A stretch of 64,000 bases of DNA, from contig JANQFL010000097.1 in assembly GCA_028277845.1 (NCBI GenBank), forward strand, positions 20,411 to 84,410, given 5' to 3'. Of this stretch, positions 50,345 to 60,691 are shown piece after piece. Under the pieces are notes generated by a model, which ran no database searches, was not told where the DNA came from, and worked only from the letters and a program-made list of their open reading frames with translations. Source of the stretch: Sneathiellales bacterium (GTDB lineage: Bacteria > Pseudomonadota > Alphaproteobacteria > JANQFL01). Numbering within the stretch: the first letter of the stretch is position 1; every line of letters begins with the position of its first letter. The position numbers and the translations under genes are program-made.

Positions 50345-52861
50345 TCAGAACCGCTTGAGCAGGCGGTCGATATAGTCGCGTTCGATGGCCGGGCGCCCGA
50401 GATCCCGGGCCCGGCGGTGCAGTTCCTGCAGAATGTCCCTGGCCCGCTGCGCATCGGCCTTGTCAGGCACCTTCACGCCGCGGCCTTCGTCATCCCAGTT
50501 GCCGGGTAGAGGCCGCCCCAGCGGGTCGTCGCGCTCGTTGCCGGGCCGGCCCATGCCGGTTTGCCGCTCACCCTCGCCCTGCCGGCCCATTTGCCGCAGC
50601 ATCTGCTGCATCATCGCCCGGGCGCCCTGGCGCAACTGGTCCAATGCATCCGTTTGCGGCCCGACGGCCTGGCCCGGACGTCCGTTCTGCAACGATTCCC
50701 GGGCATCGCGCATGGACCGTTCGGCCCGGCCTAGGGGAGATGGAATCTCTCCCTGCCCCTCACCGATCCTGCGCATGACATCCCCCAGCATGCGGCGCAA
50801 GGCTTCCTGCGCTTCCGCCAGAGCCTGGGCGTCACGCATCATTTGCTGCATCCGGTCGCCGCCCGGCCGCTGGCCCTGGTTCGGCTGGCCCTGCCTGGGT
50901 TGGCCCTGCTGCCTGCCGGACCGGAACGTCCGGTCGAGCAACTGCTGCTGGCGGTTCATCAACTCGCCCAATTCGCGGATCGCCTGTTCGCCCCGCTGCT
51001 GTTGCGGCGACATGCGCCGCGCCATACCCGAACGCAGGTTCTCCAGCAGGTTCTGCAATTGGCTCAGCATCTGGCGGGCGGCGTCCCGGGCACCCGATTG
51101 GCTCAGCTCTCGTGCCCGGTCGATCATGCGCTGCAGGTCCTGACGGTTGAACACCTGGGCATCGGGCGACAACGGCGACGGTTCCACGCCTTGGCGGGCC
51201 AACTCCTGTGCCCGTTCCGCCAGGGCCTGCAAATAGCGGTCCAGCGCTTCCTGCAACTCGGCCATCAGGCGTTCGATTTCTTCGTCGCTGGCGCCGTTGG
51301 CCAGGGCGTCCATCAGCTTTTTCTGGATATCGCGCAGATTGCGCTCGGCGATGGACACGTCACCGTCCTCGATGCGTAGCGCGGTTTCCCACAATTGTTC
51401 CTGAATTGCCGGAACGGATTCACCGGTCTTGTCCAACAGCAAACGGGCGGCGGACGTGCGGAGCGACAGATGCACGACGAAATCGCCGTAGTAGGCGTCG
51501 GGCAGTAGCGTGAGAGCGTGCAAGGCATTGGCCACCCGGCCCCGATCGTCGGGATTGACCGTCAACGCCTTGCGCTGCTCGATCACCGCGCGCGCGACGG
51601 GATGATTGAAGATCCGTTCGGGCAGGACGATGTCGACGGGCGGACTGAACCCGATTTGGCCGACCGCGTCTTCCGCCATCAATTCCATCGTCACCGGAAG
51701 GCCGGCCCATGGATGCGCCATCAAATCGTGAAAACTCATCTCGCTTGCGGTCAACGGATTGAGACCAGGCAAGGTGAGATCGATTTCAAGTTCGTCTTCG
51801 GCCTCTTCCAGCCTTATCCGCAGCGCGGCACGCACCAAGCCGTAGTCGTCTTCGGCTTCATAGGCCACACGTAACGCCAGCCGTTCCGTCCTGCCGGGCG
51901 ATTCGGCGAAATCGATCTCGGGCGTTTCGTCCGGAACGACACGAATCGGCCACGACGCCAATTCCCGGGTTTCGTCCATCACCGCGATACGGTCGCCAGC
52001 CTCGATCTTCAACTTGATTTGCCGGTTGTCGTTATCGAGGGCCTCGAACGGCGTATCCCGGCGGTTTACGCGGATGATGGGCGCAACCACATTGCCGTGC
52101 AGACGGGCCAGGAATTCGCTGCCTTCGGGGACATCGAAAATCCGCTCCTGCCGCGGCTGTTGCGGTTCACTGCCTAAGTCATCCTGCGGTTCGGACTGCA
52201 CCTTCTTACCAGCCAGGAACACCGGCGCCTTGCCGGTATAGGCCGGCGGTGCGATCCAGGCCGTCAATTCCGGCGGTGGCGGCGGCTCACCCAGAAGATC
52301 GGGCGACAGTGCAGACGCCAGGCGGTACGACCATTCCGGTCCGGCAACACCCAAACTGACGAACAACAGCACGATCAAGGTGGCGCGGAAGCCGCGTGGG
52401 TCCTTGCGCGCCAATCCGGCGTGCGGCACGCCGACACGGATTCGCTTGAGGCTTTCCCTGGCCCGCCTTTGATGCAGTTCCCACAAGGCACGGCTGCCGG
52501 TGTCGTCACGGCCCAATATCAGCCCATCCTCCAGCGTGGTGATCGGCCTGTGCTCAAGGTCGCTGACACGTTCGATACGGCCGCGGGCCGCGTTATGGTC
52601 GGGCCAGCGGAAACCCTGCAGGCCGCGGTAGGCCACATAGGCCATGCCCGCCAACGCCACGAGCAGGCAAACGAGATGCAGCCAGCCCGGCAACCAGCTC
52701 CAGGCATCCAACAGCGACAGAAAGACGAATAGTCCCGCGATTCCCACCGCAGGCCAGATGCGCGGCCACAACTGTTCAAGTGCAAGGGCCAGCGTGGCCA
52801 GCGTCACCCGCCATGCCGGCAGCATGGCGGTATTGTTCGGCAATCCCTTCCGGGTGCTCAT
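50345..52861 (-). CDS. TIGR02302/DUF4175 family protein
   Basis: 838 aa; N-terminal TM segments; Gln/Arg-rich RQQGQPRQGQPNQGQRPGGDRMQQMM region. Confidence 0.9.
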   Translation of the reverse strand: MSTRKGLPNNTAMLPAWRVTLATLALALEQLWPRIWPAVGIAGLFVFLSLLDAWSWLPGWLHLVCLLVALAGMAYVAYRGLQGFRWPDHNAARGRIERVSDLEHRPITTLEDGLILGRDDTGSRALWELHQRRARESLKRIRVGVPHAGLARKDPRGFRATLIVLLFVSLGVAGPEWSYRLASALSPDLLGEPPPPPELTAWIAPPAYTGKAPVFLAGKKVQSEPQDDLGSEPQQPRQERIFDVPEGSEFLARLHGNVVAPIIRVNRRDTPFEALDNDNRQIKLKIEAGDRIAVMDETRELASWPIRVVPDETPEIDFAESPGRTERLALRVAYEAEDDYGLVRAALRIRLEEAEDELEIDLTLPGLNPLTASEMSFHDLMAHPWAGLPVTMELMAEDAVGQIGFSPPVDIVLPERIFNHPVARAVIEQRKALTVNPDDRGRVANALHALTLLPDAYYGDFVVHLSLRTSAARLLLDKTGESVPAIQEQLWETALRIEDGDVSIAERNLRDIQKKLMDALANGASDEEIERLMAELQEALDRYLQALAERAQELARQGVEPSPLSPDAQVFNRQDLQRMIDRARELSQSGARDAARQMLSQLQNLLENLRSGMARRMSPQQQRGEQAIRELGELMNRQQQLLDRTFRSGRQQGQPRQGQPNQGQRPGGDRMQQMMRDAQALAEAQEALRRMLGDVMRRIGEGQGEIPSPLGRAERSMRDARESLQNGRPGQAVGPQTDALDQLRQGARAMMQQMLRQMGRQGEGERQTGMGRPGNERDDPLGRPLPGNWDDEGRGVKVPDKADAQRARDILQELHRRARDLGRPAIERDYIDRLLKRF

Positions 52862-54150
52862 GCCGCTCCGTCTTGCGGCGGTCCGTCGAACCAGCCGGGC
52901 AATTTGTGCTGCGCCATCATCGCCTCGTAGTCCGGGCGCTCGCGTACGACGGCGTACTGATCCTTCTTAACCAGCACCTCAGGCGCAAGCGGCCGTGCAT
53001 TATAGGTGGACGACATTACGGCACCGTACGCACCCGAACTGCAAATGGCAACCAAATCGCCGTCGGCAAGAGGCGGCATGGGGCGCTCGACGGCAAACGT
53101 ATCGCCCGATTCGCAGATCGGCCCGACGAAATCGACCGGCGTCAGCGGCACATCACTTTCCGCTTCGTGCAACGGCAGGATGTGGTGGTAGGCCTCATAC
53201 AGGCTCGGCCGCAGCAGGTCGTTCATGGCCGCGTCGACGATGGCAAATGTCCGCGTTTCTCCGGTTTTCATATAGATTATCCGGCTAACCAGGACACCGG
53301 CATTGCCCACCAGCATGCGGCCGGGCTCGAACACCAGTTCGCAGTCCAGATAGCCGACGGTCCGCTTGACCATTTCCGCGTATTCTACCGGAAGTGGCGG
53401 CGCGCCGACATCGTCCCGGTACGGAATACCCAAGCCGCCGCCCAGGTCCAACCTCTCGATATTGTGACCGTCCTGTCGCAGGGCCAGGGCCAGTTCGGCA
53501 ATGCGCTTGTAGGCCGCTTCGAACGGTGCCAGGTCGGTGATCTGAGAGCCGATGTGCACGTCGACGCCGACGATGCGGATACCGGGCAGATTGGCCGCCT
53601 GGCCATACACCTGTCGGATGCGGCTCCAGGGAATGCCGAACTTGTTCTCCGCCTTGCCGGTGGAAATCTTGGCGTGGGTTTTGGCATCGACGTCGGGATT
53701 GACACGGATGGCGACCGCTGCCTCCATCCCTTTCGACGACGCCACCTCGCTCAACGCTTCCAGTTCCGGTTCGGACTCCACATTGAACTGATAAATTCCG
53801 GCGTCCAGCGCCTGCGCCATCTCGGACTTGGATTTGCCGACGCCCGAAAACACAATGCGGTCCGCGGGCACGCCGGCCGCCAGTGCGAGCCGCAGTTCAC
53901 CCTCGGACACGATGTCCGCACCCGCCCCTGCCGCGGCCAAAGTCCGGATGACCGCCAGGTTGGAGTTGGCCTTGACGCCATAACAGATCTTCGCCCGAAC
54001 GTCGGAAAACGCGTCGGCGAAAACGTTGTAGTGACGTTCCAACGTTGCCGTCGAATAGCAGTAAAACGGTGTACCGACTTCGGCCGCCAGACGTTCCAAG
54101 GAGACATCCTCGGCGTACAAGACACCGTTGCGGTACTCGAAATGATTCAT
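52858..54150 (-). CDS. lysA: Diaminopimelate decarboxylase
   Basis: CYGVKANSNLAVIRTL; GGGLGIPY; CESGDTFA. Confidence 0.96.
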   Translation of the reverse strand: MNHFEYRNGVLYAEDVSLERLAAEVGTPFYCYSTATLERHYNVFADAFSDVRAKICYGVKANSNLAVIRTLAAAGAGADIVSEGELRLALAAGVPADRIVFSGVGKSKSEMAQALDAGIYQFNVESEPELEALSEVASSKGMEAAVAIRVNPDVDAKTHAKISTGKAENKFGIPWSRIRQVYGQAANLPGIRIVGVDVHIGSQITDLAPFEAAYKRIAELALALRQDGHNIERLDLGGGLGIPYRDDVGAPPLPVEYAEMVKRTVGYLDCELVFEPGRMLVGNAGVLVSRIIYMKTGETRTFAIVDAAMNDLLRPSLYEAYHHILPLHEAESDVPLTPVDFVGPICESGDTFAVERPMPPLADGDLVAICSSGAYGAVMSSTYNARPLAPEVLVKKDQYAVVRERPDYEAMMAQHKLPGWFDGPPQDGAA

Positions 54151-54203
54151 TGCTCGTAATCCGGTGCTGCCCGGTTCCGAGGAACCGGCCTGTCAAAACA
54201 AAC

Positions 54204-54323
54204 CTATTCGTCTTCTTTTTCTTCCGCCGAGGGTGGCGGCTCCAGCGCGCCTTTCTTGCCGCACGCCGTCAACGGGCCGAAAACCAATATGGCCGCCATG
54301 ACCATCAATACAAACCGCTTCAC
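54204..54323 (-). CDS. Small lipoprotein, LptM (YifL)-like
   Basis: 39 aa, below the ORF-track cutoff: [39 protein letters not shown]; lipobox LTAC; GGAGGG RBS; GTGA overlap with the argH stop. Confidence 0.85.
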   Translation of the reverse strand: MKRFVLMVMAAILVFGPLTACGKKGALEPPPSAEEKEDE

Positions 54324-55771
54324 GACGTCCCTCCGCTTTGCATTCGTTTTCTGGCTTCGGCCACGGCCGCGCGCACATTATCCGGGGATGTCCCGCCCTG
54401 GCTGGTGCGGCTGCGGACCGAGTTGTCGACCCCCAGCACGGCGAAGATATCCTCGGTGATCCGGGGTTCGACGCCTTGCATGTCGTCCAGCGACAGGTCT
54501 TCCAATCCGCAGCCCTTCTTCTCCGCCAGGGCTACCACCCGGCCGGTCACGTGATGGGCGTCCCGGAACGGCATGTCCAACACACGCACCAACCAATCCG
54601 CCAAGTCCGTTGCCGTGGTGAACCCTTCACCGGCGGCGGCATGCATGGCCTGTTTGTTGGCCGTCATGTCGGCGACCATGCCCGTCATCGCGGCGATGCA
54701 CAAAGCCAGGTCGTCGACGGCGGCAAAGGTCTGTTCCTTGTCTTCCTGCATGTCCTTGCCGTAGGTCAGTGGCAGGCCCTTCATCATGATCAGCAGACCT
54801 TGATACGCCCCGTTGATGCGGCCGACCTTGGCCCGCACCAGCTCGGCGGCGTCGGGGTTGCGTTTTTGCGGCATGATCGATGAGCCGGTGGAGAAAGCAT
54901 CCGACATGCGCACGAAATCGAATTGCGCGCTGGACCAGATCACCATTTCTTCGGCCAGGCGCGACAGATGCATGGCGCAGATGGACGCAGCGCTGAGATA
55001 TTCCAGGGCGAAATCGCGATCGGACACGGCGTCCATGGAATTGGCCGCCGGACGGTCGAAACCGAGCGCCGTGCCGGTTTGGGCGCGGTCGATAGGGAAC
55101 GATGTTCCCGCCAACGCCGCGGCACCCAGAGGACACTCGTTGAGCCGCTGCCGACAGTCGGCCAGCCGCCCCCGGTCGCGGAACAGCATTTCCACATAGG
55201 CCAGCAGATGATGGCCGAACGTGACCGGCTGGGCCGCTTGTAAATGTGTGAAACCCGGCATGACCGTGTCGGCATGGGCTTCCGCCTGATCGAGCAGCGC
55301 CGACTGCAGGTCCGCCAATGCCTGATCGGTATGATCCACGGCATCGCGCATCCACAGCTTGAAATCCGTGGCCACCTGGTCGTTGCGCGAACGGGCCGTA
55401 TGCAACCGGCCGGCCGGATCGCCGATCAATTCGCGCAACCGGGCCTCCACGTTCATGTGGATGTCTTCCAGTTCGGTCTTGAACGGAAAGTCGCCGGCCT
55501 CGATTTCACGCAAAATTGTATCGAGGCCCGCGAGAATCGCGTCGCCGTCGGCGCTTGAGATGATGCCCTGGGCCACCAACATGGTACAGTGCGCCTTGGA
55601 TCCGGCGATGTCCTGCGCGTACATGCGCCTGTCCACGTCAATGGAGGCATTGATCTTCTCCATCACGGCGGACGGACCGGCACTGAACCGGCCACCCCAC
55701 ATGGTGCTCGCCGAGGATTGAGCGCTCGCCGACGATTGGGCATTGGTATCGTTTTTGGTCTTGTCACTCAT
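54320..55771 (-). CDS. argH: Argininosuccinate lyase
   Basis: [37 protein letters not shown]. Confidence 0.97.
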   Translation of the reverse strand: MSDKTKNDTNAQSSASAQSSASTMWGGRFSAGPSAVMEKINASIDVDRRMYAQDIAGSKAHCTMLVAQGIISSADGDAILAGLDTILREIEAGDFPFKTELEDIHMNVEARLRELIGDPAGRLHTARSRNDQVATDFKLWMRDAVDHTDQALADLQSALLDQAEAHADTVMPGFTHLQAAQPVTFGHHLLAYVEMLFRDRGRLADCRQRLNECPLGAAALAGTSFPIDRAQTGTALGFDRPAANSMDAVSDRDFALEYLSAASICAMHLSRLAEEMVIWSSAQFDFVRMSDAFSTGSSIMPQKRNPDAAELVRAKVGRINGAYQGLLIMMKGLPLTYGKDMQEDKEQTFAAVDDLALCIAAMTGMVADMTANKQAMHAAAGEGFTTATDLADWLVRVLDMPFRDAHHVTGRVVALAEKKGCGLEDLSLDDMQGVEPRITEDIFAVLGVDNSVRSRTSQGGTSPDNVRAAVAEARKRMQSGGTS

Positions 55772-55816
55772 GGTCTTTGCACATTATTCAACCGGGCCCC
55801 AAGGAAAGGACGGCAG

Positions 55817-56380
55817 GTGAAAGTTCAGTTTATCGCGTTTGTATTGGGCGCGGCACTTCTGTTCTGGTTTGATGGCGGAGAAAGCGCCGCCGGTCAACCG
55901 GATAAGTCGCTGATTACCGGCGCCATGACCAACTTCGTCCCGCAAGCGTTCCCGGAACCGGTTCCTGCGGCCGGGTTCAGGGACGAAGCCGGCAACAGGC
56001 TGACCTTGGCCGATTTCAAGGGCAAGGTGCTGCTGGTCAACCTGTGGGCCACTTGGTGCGCCCCGTGCCGGCGGGAAATGCCGGAGCTTGATCATCTGCA
56101 AGGACTGCTGGGCGGCGATGACTTCGAAGTTGTCATTTTGTCGCAAGACAGACGCGGGTTTCCCAAGGTCAAGGCGTTCCTGGAGGAAATCAAGGTCAAG
56201 AACCTGGTGCCCTATGTGGACAAGAGCACCAAGTCGAGCCGCATGTTCAAGGCGCTGGGCCTGCCGACAACCTTTCTGGTCGACCGTGAAGGCCGGGAGG
56301 TCGGCCGCCTGGTCGGCCCGGCCAAGTGGGACGCGCCGGAAACCATCGAACTGATGAAGTTCTACATCGCGCAAGACTAG
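55817..56380 (+). CDS. TlpA-like thiol:disulfide oxidoreductase
   Basis: GTG start; GKVLLVNLWATWCAPCRREMPELDHLQ. Confidence 0.92.
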   Translation: MKVQFIAFVLGAALLFWFDGGESAAGQPDKSLITGAMTNFVPQAFPEPVPAAGFRDEAGNRLTLADFKGKVLLVNLWATWCAPCRREMPELDHLQGLLGGDDFEVVILSQDRRGFPKVKAFLEEIKVKNLVPYVDKSTKSSRMFKALGLPTTFLVDREGREVGRLVGPAKWDAPETIELMKFYIAQD

Positions 56381-56437
56381 GATTGGCACCTAAAGGCAAC
56401 TTTTTGGTTGCATGTTATTCGCGACGCGCTAACTTAA

Positions 56438-56459
56438 CAGGCAACCAGGAGGTTGCCTG
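56438..56459 (+). promoter_or_regulatory. Hairpin with the Shine-Dalgarno in its loop
   Basis: CAGGCAACC-AGGA-GGTTGCCTG, perfect 9-bp arms, ends 2 nt before ATG 56462. Confidence 0.7.
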
Positions 56460-56461
56460 TT

Positions 56462-56914
56462 ATGACCGATCGAATCGTCAAGCAAGTAGAACTGAAAGCA
56501 CCCGTCTCACGAGTCTGGCGCGCTTTGTCCGATCACCAGGAATTCGGCAAATGGTTTCGTGTCAAACTCGATGGCCCTTTCCGGCCCGGCGAAGTTTCGA
56601 CCGGAATGATGACCTTGCCGGGCTATGAGCACCTACCCTGGCTGGCGACCGTGGAGCGAATGGAGACCGAAAAATACTTCTCCTTCAGGTGGCATGATTT
56701 CGACGAGGAGTCCGATGTCGCCATCGCCGATCAACCAACCACTCTCGTTGAGTTCCAACTTGAACCGACGGCCGAGGGCACCATGCTCACGATTACCGAG
56801 AGCGGGTTCGAGGCATTGCCGGATCCCAGGCGGCTTGAAGTCATGCGTGGCAATACCGCGGGCTGGAATTTTCAAGCGGAGAACATCACCGCCTATGTCG
56901 CTTCCTCAGATTGA
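56462..56914 (+). CDS. SRPBCC (AHSA1-like) protein
   Basis: VKQVELKAPVSRVWRALSDHQEFGKWFRVKLDGPFRPGE. Confidence 0.92.
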   Translation: MTDRIVKQVELKAPVSRVWRALSDHQEFGKWFRVKLDGPFRPGEVSTGMMTLPGYEHLPWLATVERMETEKYFSFRWHDFDEESDVAIADQPTTLVEFQLEPTAEGTMLTITESGFEALPDPRRLEVMRGNTAGWNFQAENITAYVASSD

Positions 56915-57230
56915 TCCATCCGATTCCGTCGCGCCGGTTTTCGCCGCGCTTGGCGACGCAACCCGCCTTTCACTGTTGGCCCGTTTGTCCGAAGGGCGAG
57001 CGCAGTCGATCGTTGAACTGACGCAGGGGACCGGCCTCACGCGGCAAGGCGTCAGCAAGCACCTTAACGTGCTGGAAAATGCCGGTGTCGTTTCCAGCAA
57101 GCGGGTCGGGCGGGAATGTCATTATGCCGTCCAGCCGAGCAGCCTTGCCGAAGCAAGACAATATCTGGAACGGGCATCGCGGCAATGGGACGATGCCGTC
57201 GAACGGCTGCAGAAACTTGTCGAGAGTTAA
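56895..57230 (+). CDS. ArsR family regulator
   Basis: VFAALGDATRLSLLARLSEGRAQSIVELTQGTGLTRQGVSKHLNVLENAGVVSSKRVGRECHY. Confidence 0.93.
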   Translation: MSLPQIDPSDSVAPVFAALGDATRLSLLARLSEGRAQSIVELTQGTGLTRQGVSKHLNVLENAGVVSSKRVGRECHYAVQPSSLAEARQYLERASRQWDDAVERLQKLVES

Positions 57231-57272
57231 CGCGCGGCCCTATGCGCGGCGGTATAGGCTGGTACCGAAGCG

Positions 57273-58145
57273 TTAGCGGGTCGGGACCGGCGTTTCACCG
57301 CGATAGTCGTAGAAACCGCGACCGGTCTTGCGGCCCAACCAGCCGGCTTCGACGTATTTCACCAGCAACGGACATGGCCGGTACTTGGTGTCCGCCAGGC
57401 CTTCGTACAGCACCTGCATGACCGCCAGGCACGTGTCCAGGCCAATGAAGTCAGCCAAGGTCAACGGACCCATCGGATGGTTGGCGCCAAGCCGCATGGC
57501 CGTATCGATGGCTTCGACCGTGCCGACACCTTCGTACAGGGTGTAGACCGCCTCGTTGATCATCGGCAACAGGATGCGGTTGACGATGAACGCCGGGAAG
57601 TCCTCGGCGTTGGCCGGGGTCTTGCCCAACTTGATGGTCAGCTCGCGCACCGTACCGAACGTCTCTTCCGACGTGGCAATGCCGCGGATCAACTCGACCA
57701 ACTGCATGACCGGCACCGGGTTCATGAAGTGCATGCCCATGAACTGTTCCGGCCGGTCGGTGACCGACGCCAAACGAGTCACCGAAATCGACGACGTGTT
57801 GGTGGCGATCAGCGTCTCGCTACCGACGTGCTGGCAGAGGTCTTCGAGGATCGCCTTCTTGACGGTTTCGTCTTCCGTCGCAGATTCGATGGCCAAGTCG
57901 ACGTCCGAGAAGGTCTCGAGGCCGACAACGGTCGACAGACGGCCCTTGGCGGCCGCGTGGTCCGCTTCCGAGATGTGACCGCGCGCGACCTGCCGGACCA
58001 TATTGCCTTCGATGGTTTCGAGGGCCTTCGTCAACTGATCTTCGTTGATGTCGCTGAGCACGACATCGTATCCCGCCAGGGCACACACATGGGCGATACC
58101 GTTTCCCATCTGGCCCGCGCCAATGACGCCGATCTTCTGGATCAT
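57273..58145 (-). CDS. 3-hydroxybutyryl-CoA dehydrogenase
   Basis: IGVIGAGQMGNGIAHVCALAGYDVVLSDI; GMHFMNPVPVM. Confidence 0.95.
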   Translation of the reverse strand: MIQKIGVIGAGQMGNGIAHVCALAGYDVVLSDINEDQLTKALETIEGNMVRQVARGHISEADHAAAKGRLSTVVGLETFSDVDLAIESATEDETVKKAILEDLCQHVGSETLIATNTSSISVTRLASVTDRPEQFMGMHFMNPVPVMQLVELIRGIATSEETFGTVRELTIKLGKTPANAEDFPAFIVNRILLPMINEAVYTLYEGVGTVEAIDTAMRLGANHPMGPLTLADFIGLDTCLAVMQVLYEGLADTKYRPCPLLVKYVEAGWLGRKTGRGFYDYRGETPVPTR

Positions 58146-58189
58146 CGCTTCATCACCCTATTGTTTACCCAGTACTAAAGTTCGCTTTG

Positions 58190-59122
58190 TCAGCCCAAGG
58201 CGGCGTCGAGTTCCGGCAGCGCCTTGAACAGGTCCTGCACCAGACCGAAGTCGGCGACCTGGAAAATCGGCGCCTCTTCGTCCTTGTTGATGGCGACGAT
58301 GACCTTGCTGTCCTTCATGCCGGCGAGATGCTGGATCGCACCGGAGATGCCGACGGCGATGTACAGTTCCGGCGCCACCACCTTGCCGGTCTGACCGACC
58401 TGGTAGTCGTTGGGCACGAAACCGGCATCGACCGCGGCGCGAGACGCACCGACCGCCGCGCCCAATTTGTCGGCCACCGATTCGAGCAGGTGGAAATTGT
58501 CGCCCGACTGCATGCCGCGGCCGCCCGAGATGACGATGCGGGCGCTGGTCAGTTCCGGCCGGTCCGACTTGGTCAGTTCCTGGCCGACGAAGGCCGACAG
58601 ACCCGGATCCTCGGCTCCGTCAATGGCTTCCACCGACGCCGAGCCACCTTCTTCCTCGGCCTTGTCGAAACCGGTCGTGCGCACCGTGATCATCTTCACG
58701 GAGTCCGACGACTGCACGGTCGCCATGGCGTTACCGGCGTAGATCGGGCGGACGAAGGTGTCTGGAGAGACCACTTCGATGATTTCCGAGATCTGCGCCA
58801 CGTCAAGCAACGCCGACGCACGGGGCATGACGTTCTTACCGCCGGTGGTGGCCGGCGCCAGCACGGCACCGTAGTTCGGCGCCAGTTTGACCAGCAGCGG
58901 GGCCATCACTTCGGCCAAGTGATGGGCGTATTGCTCACCGTCGGCAACCAGCACCTTGGACACGCCGGCGATCTTGGCCGCGGCCTCACCGACGGGGCCA
59001 CATCCGGTACCGGCGACCAGCACATGCACGTCGCTGTCGATCTGCGCGGCGGCGGTGACGACATTCAACGTCGCGGGCTTGAGCTCCGCATTGTCGTGTT
59101 CGGCAACAACAAGAACAGACAT
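58190..59122 (-). CDS. etfA: Electron transfer flavoprotein subunit alpha
   Basis: [62 protein letters not shown]. Confidence 0.97.
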   Translation of the reverse strand: MSVLVVAEHDNAELKPATLNVVTAAAQIDSDVHVLVAGTGCGPVGEAAAKIAGVSKVLVADGEQYAHHLAEVMAPLLVKLAPNYGAVLAPATTGGKNVMPRASALLDVAQISEIIEVVSPDTFVRPIYAGNAMATVQSSDSVKMITVRTTGFDKAEEEGGSASVEAIDGAEDPGLSAFVGQELTKSDRPELTSARIVISGGRGMQSGDNFHLLESVADKLGAAVGASRAAVDAGFVPNDYQVGQTGKVVAPELYIAVGISGAIQHLAGMKDSKVIVAINKDEEAPIFQVADFGLVQDLFKALPELDAALG

Positions 59123-59871
59123 CAGATCACTCCCGCTTCGTTACGCAGTTTGTCGACCAGTTCGGCCACGCTCTCCACCATGACGCCGGCCTGGCGTTTC
59201 GGCGGTTCCTCGACCTTGAGCACGGTCAGACGCGGCGCGATGTCGACGCCGTAATCTTCCGGCGTCTTCTCGTCGATCGGCTTTTTCTTCGCCTTCATGA
59301 TGTTGGGCAGCGACGCGTAACGGGGTTCGTTCAGGCGCAGGTCCGTCGTGACGATGGCCGGCATGTTCAGGCTGACCGTTTCCAGGCCGCCGTCGATTTC
59401 ACGGACCACCTGGGCCTTGCCATCGGCAATGTCGATGTTGGAGGCGAATGTGCCCTGGGACCAGCCCAGCAACGCGGCCAGCATCTGGCCGGTCTGGTTG
59501 GAATCGTCATCGATGGCCTGTTTGCCGAGGATCACCAGATCAGGGCCTTCCTCATCGACCACGGCCTTGAGCAGCTTGGCCACGGCCAGCGGCTGCACGT
59601 CTTCGTCGGTCTTGATCAGGATGCCGCGGTCGGCGCCCATGGCCAATGCCGTGCGGATGGTTTCCTGGCACTGCTGCACACCAATGGAGACCGCGACCAC
59701 CTCGGTGACCGTTCCTGCTTCGCGCATCCGCAGGGCCTCTTCCACCGCGATTTCACAAAACGGGTTCATGGACATCTTGACGTTGGCGAGTTCAACGCCG
59801 GTCTGGTCGGCCTTGACCCGCACCTTGACGTTGGGGTCGACCACCCGCTTGACAGGAACCAGTACTTTCAT
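59122..59871 (-). CDS. etfB: Electron transfer flavoprotein subunit beta
   Basis: [54 protein letters not shown]. Confidence 0.97.
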   Translation of the reverse strand: MKVLVPVKRVVDPNVKVRVKADQTGVELANVKMSMNPFCEIAVEEALRMREAGTVTEVVAVSIGVQQCQETIRTALAMGADRGILIKTDEDVQPLAVAKLLKAVVDEEGPDLVILGKQAIDDDSNQTGQMLAALLGWSQGTFASNIDIADGKAQVVREIDGGLETVSLNMPAIVTTDLRLNEPRYASLPNIMKAKKKPIDEKTPEDYGVDIAPRLTVLKVEEPPKRQAGVMVESVAELVDKLRNEAGVI

Positions 59872-59997
59872 GAGATGGCTGCTCTTCCGTTCGGCTGTTC
59901 CAAGGGGAAACCGGGCGTCCGAACGGACGCCCTGCCCCCACGTTCCCGGCCTTGGCCGGACAAATGATGCGGTGCAAAATAATGTGCCGATTATGGC

Positions 59998-60062
59998 GTG
60001 TCAATGTAACGCAACACTTCCGAATATCGGAACTGCGACGCATACATTGTTACATCCGACAC
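59998..60062. promoter_or_regulatory. Nested inverted repeats between etfB and the DUF302 gene
   Basis: GTGTC-a-ATGTAAC ... GTTACAT-cc-GACAC enclosing TTCCGA-ATA-TCGGAA. Confidence 0.6.
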
Positions 60063-60202
60063 GTTTCGATAATCGCAGAATTCTGCCCTTCACATTCCGT
60101 CACAACCCGGTGAGTCGCCATGGTGATCCGGCGCCGCCCGAATAGGATGACGCAATGCGTTCATTTGCCGGTTTCAATTCTCCGCCACTGGAAGGCCCGA
60201 CC

Positions 60203-60691
60203 ATGCCACTTCGCCTGTTAACCTTGATCATCGCCCTCTTCTCCTTAACCCTCACGAGCCATGCGCCGGCTCTGGCCGCCGACGCCAACCCGTGGCCACA
60301 CCCTGGCACGCGGTCGATCGAATCGGAGCATGACTTCAAGACTCTGTGGAGCCGGCTCGAAGCCGCGGTCGGCGCCAACAAAATGGGCATCGTGACCCGG
60401 GCCAGCGCCAGCGCCGGCGCCGCCAACCGTGGAGTAAAAATTCCGGGCAATCTCGTCATCGGCGTCTACCGCAACGACTTCGCCGTGCGCATGCTGAAGG
60501 CGAGCGTACCGGCCGGGATCGAGGCGCCGCTGCGGTACTATGTCACGGAGAACGCGGACGGGACGGCCACGTTGACCTACCGCACACCGAGCGCCGTGTT
60601 CGCCCCATACAAGAGCGCGCCGCTGGACGAAATGGCCAGGGAGTTGGATGCGATATTCGATCGCATCGCCGCGCAGGCCACAAAGAACTAA
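60203..60691 (+). CDS. DUF302 domain-containing exported protein
   Basis: Signal peptide from MPLRLLTLIIALFSLTL; DUF302-like body; stop overlaps the convergent adenosyltransferase stop. Confidence 0.8.
   Translation: MPLRLLTLIIALFSLTLTSHAPALAADANPWPHPGTRSIESEHDFKTLWSRLEAAVGANKMGIVTRASASAGAANRGVKIPGNLVIGVYRNDFAVRMLKASVPAGIEAPLRYYVTENADGTATLTYRTPSAVFAPYKSAPLDEMARELDAIFDRIAAQATKN

Noticed and set aside
52780-54159. 459-aa plus-strand ORF antisense to lysA, and similar antisense ORFs at 47038..48375, 10128..11372 and 32525..33931
   Set aside because: All are complementary to well-supported genes and have no family-like sequence; typical of high-GC third-position bias.
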